From Caldimonas manganoxidans ATCC BAA-369 (GTDB taxonomy: Bacteria; Pseudomonadota; Gammaproteobacteria; Burkholderiales; Burkholderiaceae_C), in the NCBI RefSeq assembly GCF_000381125.1, contig NZ_KB905940.1:28347-92346 (forward strand): a DNA stretch of 64,000 nucleotides, written 5' to 3'. The notes beneath the pieces were generated by a model. That model worked only from the letters and a program-made list of their open reading frames with translations, made no database searches and was not told the origin of the DNA. A program made the translations under genes and the position numbers. Of the stretch, positions 21,829 to 31,505 are shown piece by piece; position 1 is the stretch's first letter, and the number at the start of each line of letters is the position of its first letter.

Positions 21829-23124
21829 TCAGACGACCCGGGTGATCATCACCTGGTCGATGCGGTAGCTGTCCACATCCATCACCTCGAAGCGCCAGCC
21901 GCCCCAGGTGAGCGAGTCGGTGCGCCTGGGAATGCGGCGCAGCATCACCATCAGGAAGCCGGCCAGGGTGTCGTATTGGCCCTGGTGCGGCAGTTCGTCG
22001 ATGTCCAGCGCCCGCATCAAATCGGGGATCGGGGTCATGCCATCGGCCAGCCAGGAGCCATCTTCGCGGCGGACGATTTGCTCCTCGTCATCGCCGCCGA
22101 CCAGGCTGCCCATGACCGTGCTCATCACGTCGTTGAGCGTGATCACCCCCACGACCAGGCTGTACTCGTTGACGATGACGGCAAAGTCCTCATGGGCTTG
22201 GCGGAACTGTCCAAGCATCTCCGACAGCGTGAGGCGGTCTGGCACGACCAGCACCTTTTTGATCAAGGATTGGCCGATCTCACCTTGCAGCGAGATCGGC
22301 TCATTGCGCAGCACGCGCTGGAACAGATCGGTGGCATCGACATAGCCGACCACCTTGTCGATGTGGCCATCACAGACGAGATAGGTGGAATGCGGCTGTT
22401 CGGCCACGCGGGTGCGGATCAGCGCATCGTCGTCGTCCAGCAGGAAGTAGACGATGCGCTCGCGCGTGGTCATGGCGCTTTCGACCGTGCGGGTGTCGAG
22501 TTCGAAGACGTTTTCGATGACTTGCTGCTCTTGCTCGGCCAGCAATCCGGCCTGGGTCCCTGCCTCGGCCATGGCCAGGATGTCGTCCGGCGTGATGCGT
22601 TCGTCGCGTGACACCGGCAACCCGAACAACCTGAACAGCCCGGTGGCCAGCGTATCGAAGATCCATACCAGCGGTTTGAGCAGGTGCATGCACCAGCGCA
22701 TCGGACCGATGAGCCGCACCGCGATGCGTTCGGGTTCGATCATCCCGGCCCGCTTGGGGAACAGGTCGGCAAAGACGACGAACAAGCCGGTCACCAACAG
22801 GAACGACAGCGCAAAACCCACGCGCTCGGCGGCCACGGGGTCCAAGACCCATTGCAATCCGGCGGCGAAATACGGTGTCAAAGCGCCTTCCCCGACGATC
22901 CCGCCCAAGATGGCCACGGCGTTCAGGCCGATTTGCACCACGGTGAAGTAACTGCCGGGCTGGTCTTGTACGGCCAATACTTGTGCGGCGCGCGCATCGC
23001 CCTCGTCGGCCATTTGACTGAGGCGCAGGCGTCGGGAAGCCGCTAGCGAGATTTCGGCCATGGAAAAAAATGCGCTGACACCGATCAGCAAGACGATGAC
23101 GATCAGGCTGGCGGTCAGGCCCAT
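21829..23124 (-). CDS. CNNM/CorC-type membrane protein with CBS pair (HlyC/CorC family)
   Basis: 431 residues. The N-terminal DUF21/CNNM part (1-190) has about four membrane segments with FFSMAEISLAASRRLRLSQ. Next come two CBS domains (about 205-330, with RTVESAMTTRERI and GVITLNDVMSTVMG) and a C-terminal CorC/HlyC ligand-like domain (LPHQGQYDTLAGFLM...RIPRRTDSL). The family, including E. coli YtfL and YfjD, is linked to Mg/Co homeostasis and cadaverine/putrescine export. GAGGA sits before the ATG at 23124. It is convergent with the alcohol dehydrogenase gene. Confidence 0.87.
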   Translation of the reverse strand: MGLTASLIVIVLLIGVSAFFSMAEISLAASRRLRLSQMADEGDARAAQVLAVQDQPGSYFTVVQIGLNAVAILGGIVGEGALTPYFAAGLQWVLDPVAAERVGFALSFLLVTGLFVVFADLFPKRAGMIEPERIAVRLIGPMRWCMHLLKPLVWIFDTLATGLFRLFGLPVSRDERITPDDILAMAEAGTQAGLLAEQEQQVIENVFELDTRTVESAMTTRERIVYFLLDDDDALIRTRVAEQPHSTYLVCDGHIDKVVGYVDATDLFQRVLRNEPISLQGEIGQSLIKKVLVVPDRLTLSEMLGQFRQAHEDFAVIVNEYSLVVGVITLNDVMSTVMGSLVGGDDEEQIVRREDGSWLADGMTPIPDLMRALDIDELPHQGQYDTLAGFLMVMLRRIPRRTDSLTWGGWRFEVMDVDSYRIDQVMITRVV

Positions 23125-23158
23125 GGGATGTCCTCGGTTTCAGTCGTGCAGTTCGATC

Positions 23159-24235
23159 TCACAAGGGGTTCAAAACATTCGCGGGGGTCCCGCCTTCGAG
23201 CCATTGTGCCCATTCCTCGGCCAAACGCTCACTCTCATCCACGCAACGCTGCCATGCACGAGATCGGGCCTCGTTGTCGCTGCCATAGCGTTTGAAGTCG
23301 GTGCGGTCAGGCAGCTTGCGGTCAGGCAAGCTCGCCACCCACGAGGCAGCCGGCGCAAGCACCAGCACGTTGGCCAGCGCCGCCGTGGCCCGGTGGCGAT
23401 GGCGCAGCGGCTTGTCCAGCCAGCCAGGCACGACGGCCTGCTGGAAATGCGGGTAGAGCACAATGCCCTCCCCCATGCTCGCATAGTTCCAGTGCAGATG
23501 GTAGTCGGTGATGCCGCCATCCCAATAAGCTCCCGGGGGCGCTCCGGCAATGTCGTGCACGGCCTTGAGCACGAAGGGAATGGAGCACGAAGCCAGCAGG
23601 GCCGCCTCGAAATTGTCGGCATCGAGCGTGACGCGCCGGTGGCGCAAGTCCGACAGGTCCACGGGCAACGGCTCACCGGGGGTGGAAAACAGCACGCGTT
23701 CCAACCACAGGCTCAAACCGGGCCGAGCCACGGCATTGGTCAAGGCCGCGCCGAGGTAGCCCAAAGGCGTGCGCAGCCGCCCTTCCCGGCTCAGGACATG
23801 GCGGCCGCGTGAGACCACGATGTGCAGCCGATACCGAGGATGACCGACCAGGGACTCGATGTGGCCATCGAAAAAGTCGTGCAGTTCTTCAGCGAAGACG
23901 CGACTGACTTCCTCGGCCGTGGGATAGGTTCTGCCTGGCGGTAGCTCGTAGCGCTGATGGATGTAGTCGTGGGCCAAGCGGGCAAAGGAGGTCTCGGCCT
24001 GCTCGAGCATGCCGGTGGCCATGCGCCAAGCGCCGATCGAAGCCCCTACGAGATGGACCGTCTGGTCTGAGCGTGTCAGCCAGCGGCCAAAGATGTGACG
24101 GTCCAGATGGTTCAGGATCAGGCCCTTGGGTCCACCAGCGGCTCCGGCCACGACCTTGACGGCTTGAGGGGACAGGCCGTGGCGCTCGATGTGCCGGCGC
24201 GCAGCCGGCCCGGCGTACAGACGCAAAGACTTCAT
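23159..24235 (-). CDS. Patatin-like phospholipase
   Basis: 358 residues. The patatin core shows the oxyanion-hole glycines AGAAGGPKG (about 34-42), the nucleophile elbow GASIGAW with the active-site Ser, and the catalytic Asp in YWDGGITDYH. There is no signal peptide, so the product is a cytoplasmic or peripheral membrane lipid acyl hydrolase, substrate unknown. The ATG at 24235 follows the sodC terminator by about 15 bases and has no clear ribosome binding site, so its expression is uncertain. Confidence 0.84.
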   Translation of the reverse strand: MKSLRLYAGPAARRHIERHGLSPQAVKVVAGAAGGPKGLILNHLDRHIFGRWLTRSDQTVHLVGASIGAWRMATGMLEQAETSFARLAHDYIHQRYELPPGRTYPTAEEVSRVFAEELHDFFDGHIESLVGHPRYRLHIVVSRGRHVLSREGRLRTPLGYLGAALTNAVARPGLSLWLERVLFSTPGEPLPVDLSDLRHRRVTLDADNFEAALLASCSIPFVLKAVHDIAGAPPGAYWDGGITDYHLHWNYASMGEGIVLYPHFQQAVVPGWLDKPLRHRHRATAALANVLVLAPAASWVASLPDRKLPDRTDFKRYGSDNEARSRAWQRCVDESERLAEEWAQWLEGGTPANVLNPL

Positions 24236-24250
24236 GGGCAAAAATGACGC

Positions 24251-24280
24251 AAAAAACAAGGCGCGGCAAACCGCGCCTTG
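24251..24280 (-). terminator. Rho-independent terminator after sodC
   Basis: Read leftward, CAAGGCGCGG-TTTG-CCGCGCCTTG forms a ten-pair stem with a four-base loop and is followed at once by six T. It lies 25 bases after the sodC stop and ends the sodC transcript before the patatin gene. Confidence 0.88.
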
Positions 24281-24305
24281 CGAGGCTGCGAAAACAGCCG
24301 TGAGA

Positions 24306-24872
24306 TTATCGTGTGTGTTGGACGATCACGCCGCAGGCGATGCGCGCACCGGAGTTGCCAGTGGGCTGGGTGCGGTAGTCGTCGGGCTCGGCATGCACGA
24401 TCAGTCCGCGACCGACGATGTCGGCGGCCCCGCGTCCGATGCTCACCCCACTGAGGGTAAAGCGCATATCGGCCTCGCCGTTGGCATTGCTGCGCAGGTT
24501 GGGCATGTCGCCCGCATGGCGAGGCCCTGCCTGGCCGCCGTGGGGATGGCCGCCGGGGTTGAAGTGCCCACCGGCGCTCATGCCGTCGCCGCTGGAGCAG
24601 TCCCCTTTGTCATGGATGTGGAAGCCATGCTCGGCATTGGGCTTGAGACCTTTGACCATGGCGTGCACCATGACCTGATCCTCACCCATCTGGTGGAACA
24701 TGACGCGACCGCCGGCCCCCTGGCCCCGCGTGGGCTCCAGAACCGCCATGGCCATGGGCCCGCCCATCATCCGGCTGTGGTCCATACCTGCATGCGGGCC
24801 AGCACAGCCGCCCAGCGCCAAGGCAGCCACAGCGGCCGTCAGGCCACCTGGCAAGACAGCGTTACGGGGCAT
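24306..24872 (-). CDS. sodC: Cu/Zn superoxide dismutase, predicted lipoprotein
   Basis: 188 residues. The N terminus is a lipoprotein signal peptide with lipobox LGGC at about 20-23. The Cu/Zn ligands are in HGFHIHDKGDC, GGHFNPGGHPHGG and HAGDMPN, and in LIVHAEPDDY. The disulfide cysteines (GDC and RIACGV) and the active-site Arg (NSGARIACG) are present. It dismutates superoxide in the periplasm, anchored to a membrane. GAAGGAG before the ATG at 24872 sets the start. It follows tex by 71 bases. Confidence 0.92.
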   Translation of the reverse strand: MPRNAVLPGGLTAAVAALALGGCAGPHAGMDHSRMMGGPMAMAVLEPTRGQGAGGRVMFHQMGEDQVMVHAMVKGLKPNAEHGFHIHDKGDCSSGDGMSAGGHFNPGGHPHGGQAGPRHAGDMPNLRSNANGEADMRFTLSGVSIGRGAADIVGRGLIVHAEPDDYRTQPTGNSGARIACGVIVQHTR

Positions 24873-24943
24873 GATCCAACTCCTTCGTCGGCCATCGACG
24901 CCATGTACGATAGTCCGTCTGGCGCAGGAATGCCAGCCCTGTT

Positions 24944-27268
24944 TCAACGCTTGGACTGCAGTTTCGCGAACGCCGCGGCCATGGCCGAGGGCATGGCAGA
25001 TTGGGGCACGCCCCGGCCGCGGCCTGGCCGGTCCTGAGGCGACGGGGAGCGCTGGTCGTTGCCCATGCGCCCCCCCGTGGGGGCATCGAGCCGCATCGTC
25101 AGCGAAATGCGCTTTCGAGCAAGGTCGACCTCCAGCACCTTGACCTTGACGATGTCACCGGTCTTGACGATGTCGCGCGCGTCGTGGACGAACTTGTTGG
25201 ACAGTTGGCTCACATGCACCAGGCCGTCCTGGTGGACACCCAGGTCCACGAAAGCCCCAAACTGCGCCACATTGCTGACCGTGCCTTCCAACACCATGCC
25301 GGGCTGCAGGTCCTTGATGTCTTCCACCCCCTCGTTGAAACGGGCCACCTTGAAGTCCGGGCGCGGATCGCGACCGGGTTTCTCCAGTTCGGCCAGGATG
25401 TCGCGGACCGTGATGGCACCGAATTTCTCATCGGCGAAGGCTTCGGGTTTGAGCTTGCGGATCACGTCGGCGCGCCCCATCACCTCGTGAATGGGCTTGC
25501 CCACATGCTGCAGCATGCGCTCGACCACGGGATAGGTTTCGGGGTGCACGCCGGACATGTCCAAGGGATTGTCACCGTCGCGGATGCGTAGGAAGCCTGC
25601 GGCCTGTTCGAACGTCTTGGCGCCCAGACCGGCGACTTCCAACAATTGCTGGCGATTGCGGAACGCGCCATGTGCGTCGCGCCAGCGCACGATGGCTGCG
25701 GCCACACTGGCGCTGAGGCCCGACACGCGCGCCAACAGCGGAGCCGAAGCGGTGTTGAGGTCCACACCCACCGAGTTCACGCAGTCTTCCACCACCGCAT
25801 TCAGGCTGCGGGCCAGTTCGGCCTGGTTCACATCGTGTTGGTATTGGCCCACGCCGATGCTCTTGGGTTCGATCTTGACCAGCTCGGCCAGCGGATCTTG
25901 CACACGCCGCGCAATGGACACCGCGCCACGCAGGCTGACGTCCAGATCGGGCAACTCTTTGCTGGCGTATTCCGAGGCGGAATAGACCGAGGCCCCCGCT
26001 TCGCTGACGACCACCTTGTCGATCTTGGTGCCCGGCGCCATGTGCTGAAGACGCTTGATCAGATCGGCCGCCAGCCTGTCGGTTTCACGGCTGGCCGTCC
26101 CGTTGCCAATGGCAATCAAATTCACGCCATGGGTGGCACACAACCGACCCAAGGTGTGCAGGGCTCCGTCCCAATCGTTGCGCGGTTCGTGCGGGTAGAC
26201 GGTGGCCGTGTCCACGACCTTGCCGGTTTCGTTGACCACAGCCACTTTCACGCCGGTGCGGATCCCCGGATCCAGCCCCATCACCACACGCTTGCCCGCC
26301 GGGGCGGCCAGCAACAGGTCGCGCAGGTTTTCGGCAAAGACCTTGATGGCCACCTTCTCGGCCTCTTCACGCAGGCGGGCGAACAGATCGCGCTCCAGGC
26401 TGAGACTGAGCTTGACCTTCCAGGTCCAGGCGATGGTCTTGCGGATCAGTTCGTCGCCGGGCCGTTGGGCATGGCTCCAGCCCAGATGACGCGCGATGCG
26501 TCCTTCGGCCAGGGTCGGCCGGCCGGGGACGACCTCCTCGTCCAGCACCAGCTTGGCGTCCAGGATGTCCTGCGCCCGTCCGCGGAAAACCGCCAGCGCT
26601 CGGTGCGAAGGTACGCTGCGGATGGGCTCGGCGTAATCGAAATAGTCCCGAAACTTGGCCACTTCGGGGAGGTTTTCGTCCTTGCCAGCCATCAAGCGCG
26701 ACTGGAAGATGCCCTCCTCCCACAGCCATTCGCGCAACTGGCCCACCAGCGCGGCGTCCTCAGCCCAGCGCTCGGACAGCAGGTCGCGCACACCATCGAG
26801 CACCGCGTGGGCATCGGCGAAGCCCGCTTCGGGGTTGACGAAGGCGGCGGCCTCGGCCAGCGGCTCCAGCGATGGATCGCCAAACAATCGGTCGGCCAAA
26901 GGCTCCAAGCCGGCCTCGCGGGCGATCATGCCCTTGGTGCGCCGCTTGGGCTTGTAGGGCAGATACAAATCCTCGAGTTCTTGCTTGGTGGGGGCGGCCT
27001 CGATCGCGGCTTGCAACTCGGGGGTGAGCTTGCCCTGCTCGGCAATGCTCTTGAGCACCGCGGCACGGCGGTCCTCGAGCTCGCGCAGGTAGGCCAGTCG
27101 CACCTCGAGTTCGCGCAACTGCGCGTCATTCAAGCCGCCCGTGGCTTCTTTGCGGTAGCGCGCGATGAAGGGCACGGTCGCCCCCCCATCGAGCAATTCC
27201 ACGGCCGCATGCACTTGTTGCGGCCGAACGTTCAACTCAGCGGCAATCTGATGAAGGATTTTGTCCAA
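24944..27268 (-). CDS. tex: Tex-family transcription accessory protein
   Basis: 774 residues, the normal Tex length. Order: N-terminal helical domain ([21 protein letters not shown] at about 33-53), YqgF/RNase H-like domain ([17 protein letters not shown]), helix-hairpin-helix pair ([21 protein letters not shown]), and a C-terminal S1 RNA-binding domain ([31 protein letters not shown], shown as fragments). It binds nucleic acid and affects transcription. The best start is a TTG at 27268, because the N terminus begins exactly as in the family and an upstream stop excludes an ATG. Confidence 0.92.
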   Translation of the reverse strand: MDKILHQIAAELNVRPQQVHAAVELLDGGATVPFIARYRKEATGGLNDAQLRELEVRLAYLRELEDRRAAVLKSIAEQGKLTPELQAAIEAAPTKQELEDLYLPYKPKRRTKGMIAREAGLEPLADRLFGDPSLEPLAEAAAFVNPEAGFADAHAVLDGVRDLLSERWAEDAALVGQLREWLWEEGIFQSRLMAGKDENLPEVAKFRDYFDYAEPIRSVPSHRALAVFRGRAQDILDAKLVLDEEVVPGRPTLAEGRIARHLGWSHAQRPGDELIRKTIAWTWKVKLSLSLERDLFARLREEAEKVAIKVFAENLRDLLLAAPAGKRVVMGLDPGIRTGVKVAVVNETGKVVDTATVYPHEPRNDWDGALHTLGRLCATHGVNLIAIGNGTASRETDRLAADLIKRLQHMAPGTKIDKVVVSEAGASVYSASEYASKELPDLDVSLRGAVSIARRVQDPLAELVKIEPKSIGVGQYQHDVNQAELARSLNAVVEDCVNSVGVDLNTASAPLLARVSGLSASVAAAIVRWRDAHGAFRNRQQLLEVAGLGAKTFEQAAGFLRIRDGDNPLDMSGVHPETYPVVERMLQHVGKPIHEVMGRADVIRKLKPEAFADEKFGAITVRDILAELEKPGRDPRPDFKVARFNEGVEDIKDLQPGMVLEGTVSNVAQFGAFVDLGVHQDGLVHVSQLSNKFVHDARDIVKTGDIVKVKVLEVDLARKRISLTMRLDAPTGGRMGNDQRSPSPQDRPGRGRGVPQSAMPSAMAAAFAKLQSKR

Positions 27269-27289
27269 GGCGGTAGAGGCTCACATGAA

Positions 27290-27307
27290 GCAAACTCGGC
27301 AGTTTGC
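27290..27307. repeat. Perfect inverted repeat upstream of tex
   Basis: GCAAACT-CGGC-AGTTTGC lies 22 bases before the tex start codon and about 50 after the SDR stop. The seven-pair arms could be an operator or a weak hairpin; read leftward it is followed by TTCATG rather than a T run, so an intrinsic terminator is unlikely. Confidence 0.45.
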
Positions 27308-27357
27308 CATAGGCACCTGTTCCCGCAGCTGGTCCTGGGCCGCTTCTCGGGGGTGCC

Positions 27358-28266
27358 TCACCCCATGGCGGCCCGCAACGCGCTGCGCAGCTGCTGGCCA
27401 ATGTCCGGCCGGCTCTCGAACGGGTCGCTCGGGTTGCGCCCAAGCACGATGTCTTCCAGTCGCTTTTGCACGATGCCCAACGCCTGCGGATGGCTGTAGA
27501 TGTAGAACTGCCGCGCACGCACGGCATCGAGCACCTTCGCGGCGACTTCGGCCGCAGTGACCTTGCCGGAGGTGACGGCTTTTTCGCTCATCGCACGGGC
27601 GATCATCTGGCTGGGCGTGGGCGGCGTGCTTTGCGCCTGCGGGGGACGGTTGCGCTCGGATCGGTGGATGCCGGTGGGCACGAAGTAGGGACACAGCACC
27701 GAGGCGGTGACTTGGTCGGTGACCAAGCGAAGATCCTGGTACAGCGTTTCAGACAGACTGACCACGGCGTGCTTGCTGACGTTGTAGACCCCCATGTTGG
27801 GCGCGTTGAGCAGGCCTGCCATGGAGGCGGTGTTCACGATGTGGCCTTCGTAGGCGGCATCGGCGCGTGCCGCTTGGAGCATCATCGGCGTGAAGACACG
27901 CACCCCATGGGCCACCCCCATCAGATTGACGCCGAGCACCCATTCCCAATCCTGCACAGAATGCTCCCAGATCAATCCACCGGCGCCGACACCCGCATTG
28001 TTGAACACGAGGTGAGGAACGCCGAAGCGTTCGACGGTGGCCGCCGCCAGGGCTTCGACTTGCTCGCCGCGCGAGACATCCACGCGCTGAGCCAGCACCG
28101 GCGCGCCCAAAGCTTGAACCTCGGCGGCGGCCAGCTCCAGCGCGTCGGGCTGCACATCGGCCATCACGACATTCATGCCCTCGCGTGCCGCCAGGCGGGC
28201 CAGTTCCAGTCCGAAGCCCGATGCCGCACCGGTCAGCACCGCCGTCTTGCCTTTGAGTTCTTTCAT
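27358..28266 (-). CDS. Short-chain dehydrogenase/reductase
   Basis: 302 residues, classical SDR: cofactor motif TGAASGFG near residues 12-19, NNAG near 90, catalytic YNVSKHA (Tyr and Lys) near 160, and a C-terminal extension of about 50 residues. Substrate unknown; the N-terminal half suggests NAD(H) use because of MADVQ at the end of the second strand. GAGGAGA precedes the ATG at 28266. It is the last gene of the long leftward catabolic block and probably handles a hydroxy or keto intermediate. Confidence 0.85.
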   Translation of the reverse strand: MKELKGKTAVLTGAASGFGLELARLAAREGMNVVMADVQPDALELAAAEVQALGAPVLAQRVDVSRGEQVEALAAATVERFGVPHLVFNNAGVGAGGLIWEHSVQDWEWVLGVNLMGVAHGVRVFTPMMLQAARADAAYEGHIVNTASMAGLLNAPNMGVYNVSKHAVVSLSETLYQDLRLVTDQVTASVLCPYFVPTGIHRSERNRPPQAQSTPPTPSQMIARAMSEKAVTSGKVTAAEVAAKVLDAVRARQFYIYSHPQALGIVQKRLEDIVLGRNPSDPFESRPDIGQQLRSALRAAMG

Positions 28267-28294
28267 ACGGTCTCCTCGATGAATACGCCACGGT

Positions 28295-29959
28295 TCACGC
28301 CGGCAGGGCTCGTTGCAGCAAGCCTTCCACATCGACGGCCGCCGGCAGGCTGCCATAACACAGGTGATGGAAGTCGCCCAGCCGGGAAGCGATGAAGGCG
28401 TCGAAAACGAAGTCCGGCGCATGGCGGCGCAACAAGGCCGCCTGCACGACCAACGCCAGTTCCTGCGCGAGTCGACGGGCGTCATGCTCATCGACAGCAT
28501 CGCCCATGCAGTCCAGCACGCGGGCGCGGGCTGCATCGGCCACCGGGTGGGCGGCCTTCAGCGGCTCCAGTTCACTGGCCACCGCCTCGCGGACGCTGGG
28601 GCCGACCCGCTGCAGTACGCGCAAGAGATCCAACGCCATGATGTTGCCCGCTCCTTCCCAGATGGAATTGAGCGGCATCTCACGGTAGATGCGCGCCATC
28701 ACGCCCTCGCCGCCTTCTTCGACATAGCCATTGCCGCCCAGGCATTCCATGGCTTCCTGGGCAAAGCCGCTGCCGCGCTTGCAAATCCAGAACTTGGCCA
28801 CCGGTGTCAACACCCGCCGCATGAGGGCCTCGTAAGGGTCGTCCTGGCGGTCGAAGGCGCGGGCCAGCCGCAGGCTCAGTGCGGTGGCCGCCTCACTCTC
28901 CAGCGCCAGATCGGCCAGCACGTTGCGCATCAGGGCATGCTGCACCAGCGCACGACCGAAGGCTTGGCGCTGGCGTGCATGGTGCAGAGCCAGCGACAGG
29001 GCCTGGCGCATCAGGCCCGTGGTGCCCAAGGCGCAGTCCAACCGGGTGAGCGTGCCCATCTCCAGAATCTGCGGTACCCCGCGCCCCTCTTCACCGACCA
29101 ACCAAGCCTGCGCCCCGGTGAACTCGACTTCGGAGCTGGCATTGGCCTTGTTGCCCAGCTTGTCTTTGAGACGTTGGATGCGCAAGGCGTTACGCTGTCC
29201 ATCGGGCAAGACGCGTGGCAGGAAGAAGCAGCTCAGGCCAGCCTCGGCCTGGGCCAGCACCAGGAAGGCATCGCACATGGGCGCGGAAAAGAACCATTTG
29301 TGGCCCACGAGCCGATAGCAACGGCCCCAAGGCGTATCACCCTCGAAGTGGGCGCGCGTGGTGTTGGCGCGCACGTCCGAGCCGCCTTGCTTTTCGGTCA
29401 TGCCCATGCCCATGGTCACCCCGGCTTTGTCCCGAAAAACCACCAGGCGCGGGTCGTATTCGGTGCTGGTCAGACGCGGGAACCAGTCCGCCAGTATCGC
29501 GGGGTTGCCGCGCAGCGCCGCCGTGGCGGCGTAGCTCATCGAGATGGGGCACAGCACCGAGGGTTCGAGTTCGGTGAACAGCATGAAGCCAGCGGCGCGC
29601 TCCACATGGGCCCCTGGACCCAGCGCCCAGGGCCTGGCATGCAGACCGTGCGCAATGGCCGCTCCCATCAAGGCATGGTAGCTCGGATGGAACTCGACCT
29701 CGTCGATGCGACGGCCAAAGCGGTCATGGGTGCGCAACACGGGCCCATGCACATTGGCCCAGCGCGCATGCGCTTGCATCGCCGCCGAGCCGGCCAAGGC
29801 CCCCAAGGCCTTGAGCCGATCCTCGGCCGCTGCGTGAGCCTGGGCTGGCAGATGTGCAGCCAACCCCTCGCGCAACGGCAGGTTGGCTTCGAAGAGATTC
29901 ACATCCACCAGCGGGCTGCTTTGGTTGAAGACCTCGTGGGTGAGCGTCGGATCGTCCAT
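28295..29959 (-). CDS. Acyl-CoA dehydrogenase, AidB-like subfamily
   Basis: 554 residues, longer than standard acyl-CoA dehydrogenases and like E. coli AidB. The FAD/substrate part has GMGMTEKQGGSDVRANTT, and GHKWFFSAPMCDAFLVLAQA follows. Near the C terminus GGNGYVEEGG and the catalytic-Glu segment SIWEGAGNIMALDLLRVL are both intact. AidB binds DNA and has weak isovaleryl-CoA dehydrogenase activity; here the neighbours (SDR, MDR, thioesterase) argue for a metabolic role on a branched acyl-CoA (inference). GGAGGA precedes the ATG. Confidence 0.84.
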   Translation of the reverse strand: MDDPTLTHEVFNQSSPLVDVNLFEANLPLREGLAAHLPAQAHAAAEDRLKALGALAGSAAMQAHARWANVHGPVLRTHDRFGRRIDEVEFHPSYHALMGAAIAHGLHARPWALGPGAHVERAAGFMLFTELEPSVLCPISMSYAATAALRGNPAILADWFPRLTSTEYDPRLVVFRDKAGVTMGMGMTEKQGGSDVRANTTRAHFEGDTPWGRCYRLVGHKWFFSAPMCDAFLVLAQAEAGLSCFFLPRVLPDGQRNALRIQRLKDKLGNKANASSEVEFTGAQAWLVGEEGRGVPQILEMGTLTRLDCALGTTGLMRQALSLALHHARQRQAFGRALVQHALMRNVLADLALESEAATALSLRLARAFDRQDDPYEALMRRVLTPVAKFWICKRGSGFAQEAMECLGGNGYVEEGGEGVMARIYREMPLNSIWEGAGNIMALDLLRVLQRVGPSVREAVASELEPLKAAHPVADAARARVLDCMGDAVDEHDARRLAQELALVVQAALLRRHAPDFVFDAFIASRLGDFHHLCYGSLPAAVDVEGLLQRALPA

Positions 29960-29992
29960 CGCCTGTCCTCCGTGGAGGATGCTTCTCCTTGC

Positions 29993-31018
29993 TCAGAGGA
30001 GCCGCACCAGTTGCTTGCCGAAGTTGCGCCCTTTGAGCAGACCGATGAAAGCCTCGGGCGCGCTTTCCAGTCCATGGGCGATGCTTTCACGATACTTGAG
30101 TCGGCCGCTGGCCACCAGCGCACCAAGCTCCTTCAGGGCCTCGGGCCAAACGTCCATGTGCTCGCTGACGATGAAGCCTTCCACACGCAGCCGCGAGACG
30201 AGGATCATCTGCGGGTGCTGCAACGGGATGGGATCGCCGTTGTAGCCGGCGATCATGCCGCACACCGCAATGCGGCCGAAGGCATTCATTTGCAGCAGCA
30301 CCGCATCGAGCACCGAGCCGCCGACATTTTCGAAGTGCCCATCGATGCCGTCAGGCGTGGCGCTGCGCAAGGCCGCGTGCAGAGACTCCACAGTGGGATG
30401 CTGTCGGTAATCGATGCAGGCGTCGAAACCCAGTTCGTCCACCACGTAGCGACATTTGTCGGGACCGCCGGCAAAGCCAACCACGCGGCAGCCTCGGCTT
30501 TTGGCCAATTGGCCCACGACGCTGCCGACGGCGCCGCTGGCCGCACTGACGGTGATGGTTTGCCCGGGACGGGGCTCACAGATCTTCATCAGTCCGTACC
30601 AGGCAGTGACCCCAGGCATGCCCACGGCGCCCAGATAGGCCGACAGCGGAATGTGGGTGGTATCGACCTTGCGCAGCACGCCGGGCCGTGTGGCATCGAC
30701 GAGCGCATACTCCTGCCAGCCGCCCATGCCGACGACCTTGTCACCAGGGGCATACTGCGGGTGACGCGAGGCCAGCACCTCGCCGACAGTGCCACCGATC
30801 ATCACCTCGTTCAACGGCTGCGGTTGGGCATAGCTCTTGCCCTCGCTCATGCGCCCACGCATGTAGGGATCCAGCGACAGATAGTGGTGCCGGACCAGCA
30901 CCTGTCCTTCTGCGAGTTGGTCGGGGCTGGGCAGGGAAGACTCGACGAGGCGGAAGTTGTCGATGCTGGGCTCGCCCTGAGGGCGCGACACCAGCAGGAT
31001 TTGACGATTGACAATCAT
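29993..31018 (-). CDS. NADP-dependent MDR-family oxidoreductase (CurA/leukotriene-B4-reductase type)
   Basis: 341 residues. The start MIVNRQILLVSRPQGEP, YLSLDPYMRGRM and the Rossmann motif SAASGAVGSVVGQLAK, followed by VGFAGGPDKC, mark the zinc-free MDR group of enone reductases (YncB, CurA, prostaglandin reductase). It should reduce the double bond of an alpha,beta-unsaturated ketone or aldehyde with NADPH. Neighbours on both sides are acyl-CoA enzymes, so its substrate may derive from the same pathway. Confidence 0.86.
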   Translation of the reverse strand: MIVNRQILLVSRPQGEPSIDNFRLVESSLPSPDQLAEGQVLVRHHYLSLDPYMRGRMSEGKSYAQPQPLNEVMIGGTVGEVLASRHPQYAPGDKVVGMGGWQEYALVDATRPGVLRKVDTTHIPLSAYLGAVGMPGVTAWYGLMKICEPRPGQTITVSAASGAVGSVVGQLAKSRGCRVVGFAGGPDKCRYVVDELGFDACIDYRQHPTVESLHAALRSATPDGIDGHFENVGGSVLDAVLLQMNAFGRIAVCGMIAGYNGDPIPLQHPQMILVSRLRVEGFIVSEHMDVWPEALKELGALVASGRLKYRESIAHGLESAPEAFIGLLKGRNFGKQLVRLL

Positions 31019-31041
31019 GGCGAATTCCTCGGGCTGAGCAT

Positions 31042-31497
31042 TCAGTCGGAGCCGTCGCCATCGAGACGCCGCTGCAAAGGTGCGACCTCGCGTGCGCCGG
31101 TGGGCAAGGCTCTCACATATTTGAAAGTCCCGGTGGCCTGAGCGGCCAGCGTTCCGTCTTCACGATAGACGCGGCCTTCGCAAAAAGCCAGGGTGGCCGT
31201 GCGGTGCAGCAAGCTGCCCACGGCCCGCAGACGGCCCTGGCCAGGACGCATGAAGCTGGTTTTCATCTCCAGGGTCACCACACCGGGACCATAGTGGGCC
31301 GCAGGGTCGTTGACGCTGCGTGCCGCATGGGCCATGACCACGTCCAACAACGTCATCACGGCACCACCATGGGCCACGCCAAAGGAGTTGCAATGGTCCT
31401 CGCGCAAGGCATAAAGGATCTCGGCCTGCCCCTCGGCCATGCGCACGAGTTCGAAGCCCAGGGCTTGGACGAAGGGAATGTGGACGGGAAACTGCAT
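31042..31497 (-). CDS. PaaI-family thioesterase
   Basis: 151 residues, single hotdog domain with the PaaI signature NSFGVAHGGAVMTLLDVVMAHAA (about residues 37-59, here listed in part) and LEMKTSFMRPGQG. It should hydrolyse an aryl- or acyl-CoA, a salvage function that frees CoA when a pathway stalls. I chose the ATG at 31497; a TTG at 31509 would overlap the SDR stop and add four residues. It is nine bases behind the SDR gene. Confidence 0.82.
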   Translation of the reverse strand: MQFPVHIPFVQALGFELVRMAEGQAEILYALREDHCNSFGVAHGGAVMTLLDVVMAHAARSVNDPAAHYGPGVVTLEMKTSFMRPGQGRLRAVGSLLHRTATLAFCEGRVYREDGTLAAQATGTFKYVRALPTGAREVAPLQRRLDGDGSD

Positions 31498-31505
31498 GAC
31501 GCGAT

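Noticed and set aside
28313..31141. 942-codon rightward open frame
   Set aside because: It is the complement of the AidB-like and MDR genes and only reflects third-position GC bias; no domain or start signal fits.
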